From Manduca sexta (lineage: Eukaryota > Arthropoda > Insecta > Lepidoptera > Sphingidae), in the NCBI RefSeq assembly GCF_014839805.1, contig NC_051134.1:5487170-5551169 (forward strand): a stretch of DNA of 64,000 nt, written 5' to 3'. Shown here piece by piece: positions 53,001 to 64,000 of this stretch. Below the pieces are notes generated by a model. The model had not been told where the DNA came from. It searched no databases and saw only the letters and a program-made list of their open reading frames with translations. Made by a program: the position numbers and the translations under genes. The first letter of the stretch is position 1; each line of letters starts with the position of its first letter.

Positions 53001-56000
53001 TTACTGTAGTTATGAAGTGAATATATTGTTTCGGATAGTAGAAAATATATGCATTTTAGATGTAATGTGATTTGGATTCGGAGGTAATTGACGTACGTAT
53101 TTTGGTTTGTTTTTGTAAAAAAAATATATGGTAATTAAATTTGAGTCCTAAATAGATTTAGGTGAACAAGTCAATAGGTTCGCGTAAATAAATATGCACA
53201 TTGCAAGTAAATAAAAAATAAAATAAATTCCAATTCATTTTACACCTCTCCTGGGCTCTTTCTTATGAACTAAATAAATAAACTTACTAAAAGGTATTAA
53301 ATCTCATAAATATTTCATATTTCACTAAGCATGACAATTTTACCATATCTGCAACTTACCGAGTCTCCAAAAACATCCTAAGTCCTTTCTTGAACGTATC
53401 CCCTCCTAAAGTGAAATTAAACATTCGGAACAGCAGTTCAATTTTAGTAGAAGCCGTCTCCTGCTTCATGCCGGTGATGCGAGAGTGCGGGTAACGCTTG
53501 CTGAACTCATAGTATAGGGAGTAGAGGACCGTCATCGGCCATTTTCCTTCCATTTCTGATCCGTTGTTGATCTGAGGAAAAGGGTTTAATTGAAAATTTA
53601 TGTCGGCTGTCAACCAATAAGTGTGCTCGTGCAGGCAAATATACATACTATCAAATATTAATTGTTTCTTGAATAGTATATTGGCAAATGCATCAAAAGG
53701 CTTTCCTAATTCTTGATCTCTACAACACAGATTGTATATTTGTATACAGTCATTAGTATTTAAATCAACAATATCTTAGCAGCTGGTCAATTTTAGCAAT
53801 CGGTAACGTTTGCTATAATATTTTTAAAGTCCGAATAACCTCCTTCCGAGCCTTGAAAATCTCATAAAACCCTTTGCAAAATCCGCTTTCATTTGAAACT
53901 TTTATCAACAGTTTAATACAGATTGTTTGCAGGTCAGCTGAATTCTGATCGGTCTGGTGCTAGTTCGGATTCATCTCGGGCCGTTATTGCCTCTATAACT
54001 GATGGGAACTAACTTTTGAAACTAATTTGAGGTTCATCAAATAGCTTCCTACGTTGCCTAATATTGAATGCCTAATCCTCACGATTTCAAGACTTTGTGT
54101 CTTCTGATGAATTTCTGACATTGGCAGATTAGTTTTTTTGGATTTTTCTTCAATCTAGATTTTTTAATTGCACTCTTTTATTAATTAAGTTTACATGATG
54201 ATATTTTTAAATGTTAAATGATTGTAAATAAAATGGTGAAAGAATCAAGTTATTTTCATAAAATAAAAAGATGAAACACTAGTCTTGAAGATTGAAGAAT
54301 GTAGGAAGTATTCGCAGGCTGGGACTTCATACTTATGAATGTCAATTATTTTCCTCGCTAGAAAAAAAATTATTCTCCTGCTTTTTTAAATTACCTCCGA
54401 CAATATTAAAATAAAACTACCCAACGGACTATAAAGAATACACTGACAATCGATAGAAAATGATTATGGCATTATTGCATTAATTCTACAACAGGGATGG
54501 CGAACCTCTAATGGTTAACGTGCCATTAATAATTATTTTAAAAAAATATTTCTTTTTTTTAATTGTCGACACTCGGTAAAGTGGCTTCACTACATCTTCA
54601 GCAAAGAGTAGTCCAAACAAAGATCATACACAATGTTTGACATATTACTCGCATGCCCGAATTATTTTGTCACGTACTATTGGTTTGTCATTCCTGTTTT
54701 ACAACTTACCTTAAATGCCGTCTCTGCTGAGAAGTATCCCACCAGAGCTTTGTTGAGGTGCGCGTCTGACCACCAAGCTGGTGTGGTAAAGGCGCCGAGC
54801 CACTGATACGACAGCTCCTGGGCTAACTGCAGGTACCCTCGACTGCTGAGGTCACTCTCTCTAGAATAAATAGAGACAGGTGACCGAAGGAAGATATTGA
54901 TTTTTCTGCTAAATATCACGCCAGAATCTAGATATTTTTTCGTGATATGGAAACAAGATCTCCTACATATCACATCATGAGACTGAACTCGCATGGCGAA
55001 AAGTGACAGCCCTGGTTGAAACTCTGCCTACCATTCCAGGAATAAAGGCGGGATGTATAGTGTACATTAGAGTAAGCAGTGGAGCAACGTTTTTTTTTTT
55101 TAATAATATTATGACAATTTAGCAACAGATTCAATAATGACATAGGAACCTTGATTGAACCTATGCCTCCCCTTTCAGAGATTAAGGCGTGATGTATAAG
55201 TGTTCGTTAGAGTAGGCAGAAGAAGTACATAATGTTTTATTTGTAACTATATTTATGACTATTTAGCAATAGATTTAATAATGATATAGCCTCTATTATT
55301 TAATGGATCGATTAAAAAACACCAAATATATCCTCAATCAGAGAAAAGTGGTACCCGCACCGTACAATAGAAGTCGTACATATTCAATTGTCAGGTAAAA
55401 TAAGCTAAGTACCTAATTCCTCTGACAGCCACCGCAATTCTTTCGTAGTTATAATTCATTTAAAGACTATTTCTAGCAATAATCGTGTGAATAAACGTCT
55501 CTAAAGTCCTTGTTTACAAAGGATACGCGTTAATGTCAATTTCCCGGATAAGGTAAGGTGAACTGACCATCCGTATGAAAAGAGATATTAGACGACTTCT
55601 GGATCTGTTAACTGGACATTCTTTCAAATCAGTCAAAGGTTATTTAAAAAAAATGGTCTATACTAGCAACTGAATTGTAATAAAAATGCTAATACTAAAT
55701 TCTGATTTCTTACTGAACACTAGCAAGTGATGTATTAAAACTTACTTATAAAGGCTTTAATAAAACATTGATTGCCTTTGTTATAAACTTTTCTAATAAT
55801 AATCCATAAAAATATATTTACGCAGAAAGCATACGTGTAAACTTTATTAATAATTCTATCTAAATTTATTGGGTTACCAAACTTAACCATCTAGTATGTT
55901 ATTCGAACAAGTTTGTCAATCATTTGCCAATTGCACAACAATTGTAAACACCCGTAGCTACCCGCATACTTACTTGAACACGATAAGGCCCCAGTTATCA

Positions 56001-59000
56001 GCAGGCTTCACGCCCTGGTAGTTCGGGAGGGCCACCACATCCAACTTGCGGAGAGGCAAAGGTTCCTTCCAAAGGTTGGCTATTTCGCCAAACACTTGGA
56101 CCAACTTCTCATTCACTCCTTCTAAGGCTTGGAGGTACTCTGGACGTCCCCAAACGCGAAGCTCTGAATGTAAGAAATACTCTATAATTGATAGTACTGT
56201 GAATATGGAATTTAAAATTAAGAAAGTCACCTCCTTAGCCTAGTAGCTAAGTATATCACAACTTATGGTCTGGCAGGTCCTAGCTTTGATTCCATGGTGG
56301 GGTAACACTTTGGTAAGATTCATACAAATAATGTCTTCAGCTTTATTATATCAGTGAAGTAGATATGGGTACTTATGGAAAAAGAAATAAATAAATTTTC
56401 ATGTCTTACCAATATCGTTCCCATTGTCATCTTTGAAATGAGTAGAATTGCCAAGTTGCTTGAGGTCTGCTATCACCAATCCAAGAGTGAATGTTGACAT
56501 AGGGAATGTTGTCTCAAAATGGTCCCACACGGCATCTGGTTCTCCAGTACTACAAAAAACAATATATTATTTGGACTCTATTACCATTTTTCGAGATCTT
56601 AAAATCTCCCGATTACAATACAGAGCCTTTTTCAGATGTTTTTTTCTTTTCCAGTGTAATATCTATTGTTCTCTTTTCCGGTGTAATATCTCCGTATAGC
56701 AAGTAAACATAATTCAGCAATAAGCCTCGCAAGCCGTCAAGATGTTAACGACCATCAAGTCTCGTAGGTTCTTAATGAAAATTATTATAGAATTACATTG
56801 TACTTACTGAAAATCCAATTAAGTTTCGTGTGCTAAAATAAAAAATATACTCACATGTCCTGAGTCCTTTTGACAGGCATGTTACTGAGCGCCACCATAC
56901 TCCTCGGTCGTACCACGCTCAGTTCAAATGGAGTCTTATAGCTGGGCTCATCGAAGCAGGGGAACATGCGGCGAGCGTTGTTCGGTCTGAGTTGTGTCGC
57001 TGCTACGATCCTTAAATTATAAAGATTTGATAAATATAGAAGTAATAGATGTTAATTGATGATAATCTAGAAGCTTCTTTATCTTCTTCTCTGCCCTTAT
57101 TGCACTCCATGTTGACTCCAATATACTCACATTAACCAAAACAATTGGCCTTCTTTTTTTTTTTTATTTTCTACAACCAAAGCTTCAAAGGGTTTACTGC
57201 TGAATAACAATGAAAGCAAGATGCTATTATTATGGACGTATATTGAATTATAGTTGAAAATTTGATATATATTTTAAAATGTATTTGGAAACTGCATCAA
57301 AAATTCTTTTGCTCCTAATGTTTTTGTACAATTAAGCAAACACCTTACCTCTCAATTTCTTGATCAGTGGTGTAAGTGGTCTTGAAGAACGCTTCTGTAG
57401 AAGCAGTCTCTAAATTCCCGTTGAAACTGAACTCCAAGTATCCTGAAGATGACTTGGGAATAGTCTTCTCTAAATATAACGTCGCTATCGGTTTTTTAGC
57501 ATCCATCATCAATTTTTTGATTTCAATTTTTTGGAGTTCTTTTCTGTGAGAAGAAACAAATTTACTAAATACACAATACGTGTAATAAATCATTAGATAT
57601 CAAAACATGAAGTGTAATAAAATTTAGAAGTGAATAAATAAGAAATAGCTAGTTTTTCCATGAACTATTTTGAACTTAGATTTACCAGAAACTAATAAAC
57701 GTCTAAAGTTTGACTTTTTAATGTCACATAAAGTTATCTACCAAATCTAATGATTTTTGATTGATTGATTCCTTCCTAACCGAATTTCGGCCACGGCGGC
57801 GAATCTCAACGGAGATCAGCCAGATCACATTTATTTTACCCCGACCCGGGACTCGAACCCAGGAATTCAGCACGGCAGTTGCACTCGTACCGTGTACAAT
57901 GTAATTGTCTATATCTACGCCACCGAGGCAGTCAAATATATTATAACCTGACTAAATACCCAAGTGACACAAATTGGCAAACTTATACATACAACTATCA
58001 TTCTTAATTAATTGGTGTTATACTTTATTCTACGAATACATTTATCTGATGATTGGAAAAACAAGCCTTAGTTGCTAGTTTCATAGTACATAAAACATTT
58101 TTCTAGAAGTGTCTAACGAATACGCTCCTTCTTTTTATACTTACTTATCTCCAGAGTAATGTACCCTAACGTCAGTATCGCTGATCTCAATCTCGTGTGC
58201 ACAATGAATGCTGATCTCATCAGACTCTCGGAGCCAGGTCACGTTGATACGAACATGACCTTTGAAAAGCCCATCATCTAGATACGGTTCCAGCTCTAGA
58301 CGGTACCCAGTTGGCTCCACGATCTTATCCAGCCGCGTTTCCATGGCCAGTCCATAAGCATTGTTCAGGTCTATGCTCCGAGTCTTTATTATGTGTGTAG
58401 CTGGTACCTGGAGATAGGATCTTCTTTATTTGACAATAAATGCTTAAATTAAAACAAATATTGCTGCTGGATAAAGCTTGCTAGAATGAAAATGATCAAG
58501 AATTTTAATTTCCTATCAGATTGCCTAATATGTGAGTTTGTAGGTTCGTAATATTTAAGTACTCAGGAATTAAATTTGAAGACGATATAAAATAGTAGCA
58601 AAATGAAACATGAAGATAGTTGACAATCGTCTCAGCCTACCCTTTCTTGACTAATCTGTGGGAGATACAAACGGATCCTAATATAAAACATGTTAATAAC
58701 GGAAAACGGAAACAACATATACCTCCAACTCTTTATGATAACAGTTATTTTTGGAAGCTATCTTGGACTAACGAGTTTATTTAGTTACTACGGAAACTGT
58801 GCTTTCGGTAATAATGCACTCCAGGGCAAACCTCACTGCTGCGTGGACCATCTGGGGAATATCTTGTATTATTGACCCACGTCTATCTACAGGACCACCA
58901 CATCCCCTCCCTTGGGGTTCCAATTATTAAACTTTCACATTATTTGGATTAGCATTACCTCTATATCAGCATGGTCTATATTATATACTTGTACATATGC

Positions 59001-60511
59001 TAAAATTACGCTCGAAGAATTTTTATCGTTTTAAAGCAACATATAAAAATGAAGCTATATAAATATAAAATTTCGAAACAAAAGAACTTTTATATCTCAT
59101 TTTGAACCCGCAATAAAAGTGATGGATCGTTTTGACTTAACATTTGCAGCGCATCTGTGGCTCTTAACGGCTATTATAATGAAAAAATTGAGCTAGGAAA
59201 GGGGCATTAAACCATTCCTTTGCTATATATTTTTTTCTTACCATTACAAACGTCCTTTTGTTATATGTTCTACTCGGCGGAAGGCATCTACTATCGCTAG
59301 CGTGCCCTACTTTACCGTGTTCATCTTGATTAGTTTGCGATTGCACGGGTTAATGTGCTCTTAATAATTAATCCGATCAGGCTCATACACAGATTGCAGG
59401 AGGTTTTAAACATTTTGCTTTTAACAACTACTTAACAACAGACGTGAGAAATTTATTGAGCAATTAAATACATATAGAATCTATGTTCTTATATAAATGT
59501 ATTATTTTGCTTTATTGTTTACTAACAATTGATTCAGAAAGTTTAGAAGCTCACTTCAGCAAATTTAGTTTAATGGTGGAACATTTCTTGGTAAAAAGAA
59601 GATAACAATTGCCTAAATAGAAGTTCACAAGACGAAATATTCTTTATCTATGTACTAAAGGCAGACTTTAGTAAACATCGTCTACAGCGTGAATACGTCA
59701 AAAATACTATGATTCACAACGTTATTCCAAAACCTCGAACTATTTCATGCGTCTATGAGGTAACTAGCTCGTGATGGTTCCATAGACTTTGTAAATTGGT
59801 AATGATGTGAGTAATAACAGGAGCAAATATTAGTCTCGCTTATTGCTTATATTGGCTGCTAATGCCGCACTATTTCACACCTCGGCTGTGAATTAGATCA
59901 GGAAACTATATTGGGTCAATATTTTGGTATGCAGTTTTATTTTTAACGATTTTTATCTATGCCTCATTGGTATATTAGCAAAGCTGAGATCCAGTCGTGA
60001 TTTTTAAATAGAAATTAAAATGTATGAATGTTTTCTGATAGCACACCTGAATTGCTCGGGATTGGACCTTTTTGAGCCTTCTTAACTTTTAGGAAATTTA
60101 GGCCTTAGTCCACCTCGCTGGCCCAATGCGAATTGGAAGACTTGCATACCAACAAAAGTCTTATATTAAACTTATTAGGTATGCAGGTTTCCTCACGATA
60201 CTCGATACAGCGGCGATAGTCTAATTAGAAATACTGACCGCCGAAATGAATATCCGAAGGTTGAAAACCCAACACCATAGCTTTTTTAAAAAGTTATGTG
60301 TGTATGCTTTGTGAATTATCGCTTGCTTTAACATTGAAGGAAAACATCGTGAGAAAACCTGCATATTATAAAGGGAAAATTATACTAGAGTGTAGCTTGA
60401 ACATCGACGGCGCGATACGATCTCAGCAGGATGTATGAACTTACTTTGTCCGGCGGCAGGCAGTACGCGCCGTGCAGCGCGACGCAGAGGAACAATAGGA
60501 GTGTGTGCATT
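50024..60511 (-). CDS. Aminopeptidase N family (M1) protein, predicted catalytically inactive, 938 aa
   Basis: Fourteen exons on the minus strand: 60446-60511, 58145-58407, 57349-57543, 56855-57010, 56410-56549, 55974-56163, 54710-54860, 53360-53571, 52820-53003, 52451-52652, 51878-52152, 51080-51279, 50501-50815, 50024-50291. They total 2817 nt (939 codons) with GT-AG sites and matching phases throughout. Residues 1-17 (MHTLLLFLCVALHGAYC) form a signal peptide. The N-terminal beta domain has RRMFPCFDEP (about 190-200). Where M1 enzymes have GAMENWG this has KPADNWG (326-332). HEXXH reads QELSY (351-355), the downstream Glu ligand is Lys374, and the conserved Tyr appears to be Ser. A full ERAP-like C-terminal domain follows. 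It ends DDQFIEN without a hydrophobic GPI-anchor signal. Lepidopteran paralogues are GPI-anchored gut enzymes; this one should be secreted and non-catalytic. Confidence 0.93.
50878..51040 (+). mobile_element. SINE-A fragment in an aminopeptidase intron
   Basis: 'gtggcggaataatattacaa', 'gtgtctagttcaattcccgg' and 'gatatggcgacaaactcgtt' are diverged SINE-A text. It fills most of the intron between exons 12 and 13. Confidence 0.55.
54710..54860 (-). other. Exon 7 of the aminopeptidase gene: degenerate zinc site
   Basis: This exon codes for residues 337-387. Against the family consensus HELAHQWFG...WLNEGFA it reads AQELSYQWLGAFTTP, then WWSDAHLNKALVGYF. The scaffold (E352, QW, G, WW-D, LN) is kept with the same 18-residue spacing, but ligand 1 is Gln351, ligand 2 is Tyr355 and ligand 3 is Lys374. 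No frame disruption is present. Confidence 0.93.
57770..57935 (-). mobile_element. SINE-A fragment in an aminopeptidase intron
   Basis: 'cgacccgggactcgaaccca' is the inverted B box and 'ctacgccaccgaggcagtc' the inverted head. It lies between exons 2 and 3. Confidence 0.65.
58408..60445. other. Large intron 1 of the aminopeptidase coding region
   Basis: It contains SINE-B fragments at about 60095-60200 (inverted) and 60207-60370 (forward, 'cagcggcgatagtctaatta'). I see no exon or gene elsewhere in it. Confidence 0.5.
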
Positions 60512-60526
60512 ATAATGTCCTTTACC

Positions 60527-61978
60527 TAGGAAACACGATATTATTACTAAAGTATACAATATATTTTGTATTATTACATATTTGAAGGGTTTGGAGTGGA
60601 TACTATATCGACGACTGTTCCGCTTTACAAACCGCGTCGTTTGTTAACAAAATGTGGAGAGTAATTTTGCTTCACGCTGCCACTGAAAGCTTGCTCAGTT
60701 CGCGCAATTTTTTCAAAGTTTATTCCTCATAAAAAATATTGCAGGTATAAAAAAATATTGCATCATAAGCTACTGTAGAATTTTAACAAAGTTAAGTAAG
60801 GATTGTCTGATTTCGTCTTTTTCTGTCTGAGGAATGGTGATCAATTACTGCAGCGAAGACGGAGATGGTTAAGAAACTCATTCTTCATTCATGGAGCATA
60901 TCCCACTTTTTACACTATACTATGGTGTCACGAATTTAAAAGATTTTATCCCACGAAGTAGATACATTAACCAAAACGTTATCGTATAAAATTCAAATAT
61001 CCACATTTTTGCAACTTTATTATAAGTTTGAGGTTGGTTGGAATTTGTTTGAATTAAAGAACCAACGCCCGTACAAAAGGGATATGTCTTTTTAATCGTA
61101 TGTGGAACTCGATTTTAATTAATAGTTTACCATAAATATGGAAGAGCAGTGTCTACTAATACAAGTATTGCTACATTTAAAAGGAGACTCCAAAATCTGT
61201 AAGTGTATATATTTAGTTGGTCCCAAATATTTTGTGTTATTTTTTATTTAGTATTAATTTTATATACATTCTCCGAACATGGTAGTCTGAACTCACAAAT
61301 CTCTTTTTCGAAACCTACTATACGCACTCTAATATAACACGTACATACTTCAAGAAGTCTTTTATATTTCGGGCGTCGGCTTTAAATTGAAGGTTAATAG
61401 GTTTTAGCGTCACTCTCTTAGTGATTTATGACATCCTAGTACGTCTTACTTTGTTTAGTATATTAGGCAAAAAAATATTTTGTGTCACCAAGATTTGTTG
61501 ATTATTTTTATATGAGATTAATTTCGAGTTTCTGATGGATAGATTGGATGGATTTTCTGATGGATGGATAGATAGGTAAAAAATTAAGACCTACACGGGT
61601 TTGTTGATTTTAAGATTTTAAATTAACGAATAAATGAGACCATTTAATAAATTATAATAACGACAATAATAATTATGATTAGCATTAAATGCTAGTAAAT
61701 TTTACTTATAATCAAAATTGTGCGCAAAATATTTTAAAATTTATTTAAAATTTCCCTATACCTGCAATATTAACTTCGCGGAATACCTCATCGTATTATT
61801 TACTTTAATTATTTCTTTACATTGTTTTTAATCAACCAAACGCATATTATAAAAACATATTAAGAACCATAATATACCTTTCTTACATGTACCAAAACAA
61901 TTTAAAACTATCGAAAAAGAACAAAACAAAAAAATCAAAACAACAAAAAAAACATGTTAAAATCGAAGCAGTACTCAC
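60527..61978. other. Intron in the 5' untranslated region of the aminopeptidase gene
   Basis: It is bounded by CTAG at 60527-60530 (acceptor; exon resumes at 60526, 15 nt before the ATG) and a GTGAGT donor at 61978. It contains a GATG-repeat stretch near 61530-61580 and is otherwise AT-rich. Confidence 0.5.
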
Positions 61979-62085
61979 GTGTTGGAGGCTCAGTGAGGTC
62001 AGCAAGCAGAATGCGAATGGAGCAAGAGGTCCCAGCCAATCCTCTCAATTGCAGGATATGGCTCATTTGCACCGACAGCGCTCCG
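61979..62085 (-). other. Probable non-coding first exon of the aminopeptidase gene
   Basis: On the minus strand the stretch ends CCTCCAACAC at a strong donor (GTGAGTAC). TATATAAA lies 30-35 bp upstream of the presumed start near 62085. It is GC-richer than its surroundings. The start position is approximate, inferred from the TATA box. Confidence 0.5.
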
Positions 62086-62110
62086 GTCTGGACCTCTTGT
62101 ACATTATAAT

Positions 62111-62118
62111 TTTATATA
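62111..62118 (-). promoter_or_regulatory. Probable TATA box of the aminopeptidase gene
   Basis: TATATAAA (within GCGTATATAAAATT, minus strand) lies upstream of the presumed non-coding first exon. Confidence 0.5.
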
Positions 62119-62764
62119 CGCATGATCCGAAGGTGCCTTCAATGGGTCGGTGCACGGATATCGTGACGTCAGTGATCTATTTGTACGATCTGATTTGTAA
62201 TTGTGACTTTTGGGTGATAAGTAAGCGTTATATCAAATTATCCTGAGTCTGAAGTCAATTGCGGTATTCCAGGCCATATTCTATATCACGGCTAAAAACA
62301 TATGTTAATTAAGGTTTGAAGATCCCCTCTCGCTTTTCCCTTCCCTTCCTTTTCTCAAAATATCAACAAGATCCACAATTCTCTTGATATTTTACTTATT
62401 ACGCACAAATGCGTTGATTACTAATCACGAATTCCCGGGTTCTTTTACCCAGTCTTTTTGGAAGATCACCCTCTTCTAATTATGTTAAAATAACTCCGTC
62501 CTTTGTTACACCAGAGAAACATGACATTGTAAGGACTAAAATATATCACTTGGGTAAACGTGTTAATGATGACGTGTTGTGACATTCCAGGTAAACATAC
62601 ATTAAACTGTATATGAAGACGAATGACGGATATTAACGGCATGAATGAGGTGTCGGGATAATTAGCTTAACAAATCTTCGTGTATATTATTATTATTATA
62701 TTTCATGATTCCTGAGAGGATTGTGCACTCGTATGGAAATTTCTTTTATTACCTATTTTACGAG

Positions 62765-62998
62765 CATATAAATGAACTGCTCTAAACAAAAATAATAAGG
62801 AAACAATTGTAATTTTTCTCTTTTCTGTGTATCATGTACTGTGGTTCATACCTTAAACTGATTTTGAAAAGAGCAACACCAGAGTTTATTGCCCGTTCTG
62901 TTCTGGTGAGAACTGCTTTCCGAACTGATGGTAGAGTTTATATTGACGGAATTTAAATAATGTTAGTATAAAATTTTACATGTTGAAATAAATTATTT
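62765..62998 (+). repeat. Interspersed repeat, family F, copy 2
   Basis: It matches 10022-10262 over nearly the whole length ('accttaaactgattttgaaa', 'gagcaacaccagagttt', 'gacggaatttaaataatgt'). Confidence 0.6.
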
Positions 62999-63530
62999 CA
63001 TTTCATATAGCCTGAGAGGTGTTGGGGTCGAATCCCAGGCTAGGCAATTATGATTTGTGGGGATTTATTAAGACATTTGACTAGAATGGATCCTTGTGAG
63101 GAAGGATGACAAGGCACAGGTTGTTAAAACTAAAGGTAGGTAGGAACAAATAAGAACCATGTCTGGAAAATAAATGAGTTCTGCGCGTGTTACTTTCAAG
63201 TTTACCTTTATTTCAAAATCAAAAGTCGTTTAGAAATTTAATACTGGAACACATTAGCATAAAAATTTAAGTAATAACGTCGCGAGTTACGGAAGCACGA
63301 ATGATCAAGACTTCTTACATTATAAACAACCGCCTTACTGTTTATTGTTGCTATTATTGTAGCTAATAGGACTTTTAAGTTACTCCGACTTAAGATTATT
63401 AGTGTAATAGTACAAAATAAGAAGTGATAATCTACAAAGAACGCTAATGTGAGAGGAATTTTCAAGACCTCCTCCAACCTAACTATTCATAAATTGTAAC
63501 AAAAGGCATTTTACAACAATTATTTTATGT

Positions 63531-63785
63531 GCCTGCCTCATTAGCGTAGTTGTACTGCATGTGTGTAGCGCTCAGAGGTCCTGGGTTCGAAACCCGGTTC
63601 GGGCAAAGTGATATTTGAGTTTTTCTGCTCAGTACCAGCCCGGAATCTGCAATTTGTGCCCGATATGGCGATAGGCTCACCCTCTATCACATCATGGGGC
63701 TCAACACACTTGGCGAAAAGTAGATGCCCTGGTTGCGGCTTTGCATACTCCTTCAGAGATCAATGCGTGATATGTGTTTGTTTAA
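63531..63785 (+). mobile_element. SINE-A (tRNA-derived)
   Basis: It starts 'gcctgcctcattagcgtagt', has the B box 'cctgggttcgaaacccggtt' and 'cagtaccagcccggaatctg', and ends 'caatgcgtgatatgtgt'. Confidence 0.8.
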
Positions 63786-64000
63786 TTTATATGAAACAGT
63801 TATAATAACTTTGTTTTATAAGGAATAATCTCTGAAATTACCTATCCGGTTCTAAATTGTCTTAAAATACTTTTTATTACGGCATGGTTTATATAAACGT
63901 GGAACCGCGGTTAGTGGCTCATCAACCATTTAATAAAAAGTCTGCAAATAAAATTAAAGCGAATAGTTCCTCATTAAACCTTTGAAATAGAAATTGCCTG

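Larger units (their letters stand above)
62119..64000. other. Upstream flank of the aminopeptidase gene
   Basis: It contains a family F repeat and a SINE-A, plus a short B-box-bearing fragment at 63003-63060 ('ggggtcgaatcccaggctag'). No gene is seen. Confidence 0.5.

Overview
This is nuclear DNA of an insect, almost certainly a moth or butterfly. It is AT-rich, its genes are split by GT-AG introns, and it is packed with repeats typical of Lepidoptera: tRNA-derived SINEs with an ATT-repeat tail or a TTCGAATCC B box, Helitrons ending in CTAG, and the element bounded by GTACGGAACCC. No species can be named from the sequence alone. All coding genes I can support lie on the minus strand.

From 4.5 to 46.0 kb the window holds a tandem array of very small secreted proteins with a WAP (whey acidic protein, four-disulfide core) domain. 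I assembled nine gene models (WAP-1 to WAP-7, WAP-9, WAP-10), one orphan WAP exon (WAP-8) and one truncated WAP relic. The gene plan is nearly constant: exon 1 codes for about 9 residues starting MSRYF or close to it, exon 2 completes the signal peptide, and exon 3 codes for the eight-cysteine domain. Both introns are in phase 1, and every model stays open across canonical splice sites. WAP-10 differs because its second exon also carries a WAP domain, giving a two-domain protein. WAP-7 is drifting: it has lost a cysteine and gained a tail read through a perfect 16-bp inverted repeat. WAP-2 to WAP-5 share a TATATAAGAG promoter about 55-65 bp upstream of the ATG, so the promoter was duplicated with the gene.

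Between and inside these genes are many mobile elements: several SINE families, Helitrons, a Mutator-like transposase relic at 34 kb, a long inverted-repeat element at 35.3-36.3 kb, and a diverged segmental duplication (0-3.8 kb against 6.4-10.4 kb).

From 50.0 to 60.5 kb a 14-exon gene codes for a 938-residue member of the M1 aminopeptidase N family, with a non-coding first exon near 62.0 kb. The reading frame is intact, yet both zinc-binding histidines, the third zinc ligand, the catalytic tyrosine and most of the GAMEN motif are replaced, and there is no GPI-anchor tail. It looks like a secreted pseudoenzyme under coding constraint. Between the WAP array and this gene, at 48.2 kb, lies a TATA-driven exon coding for a clear signal peptide. 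It may begin a further small cysteine-containing secreted protein that I do not recognise.

In function, the array is probably a lineage-specific family of protease inhibitors or antimicrobial peptides evolving by birth and death, next to a non-catalytic aminopeptidase paralogue. No physical or regulatory link between the two is visible.
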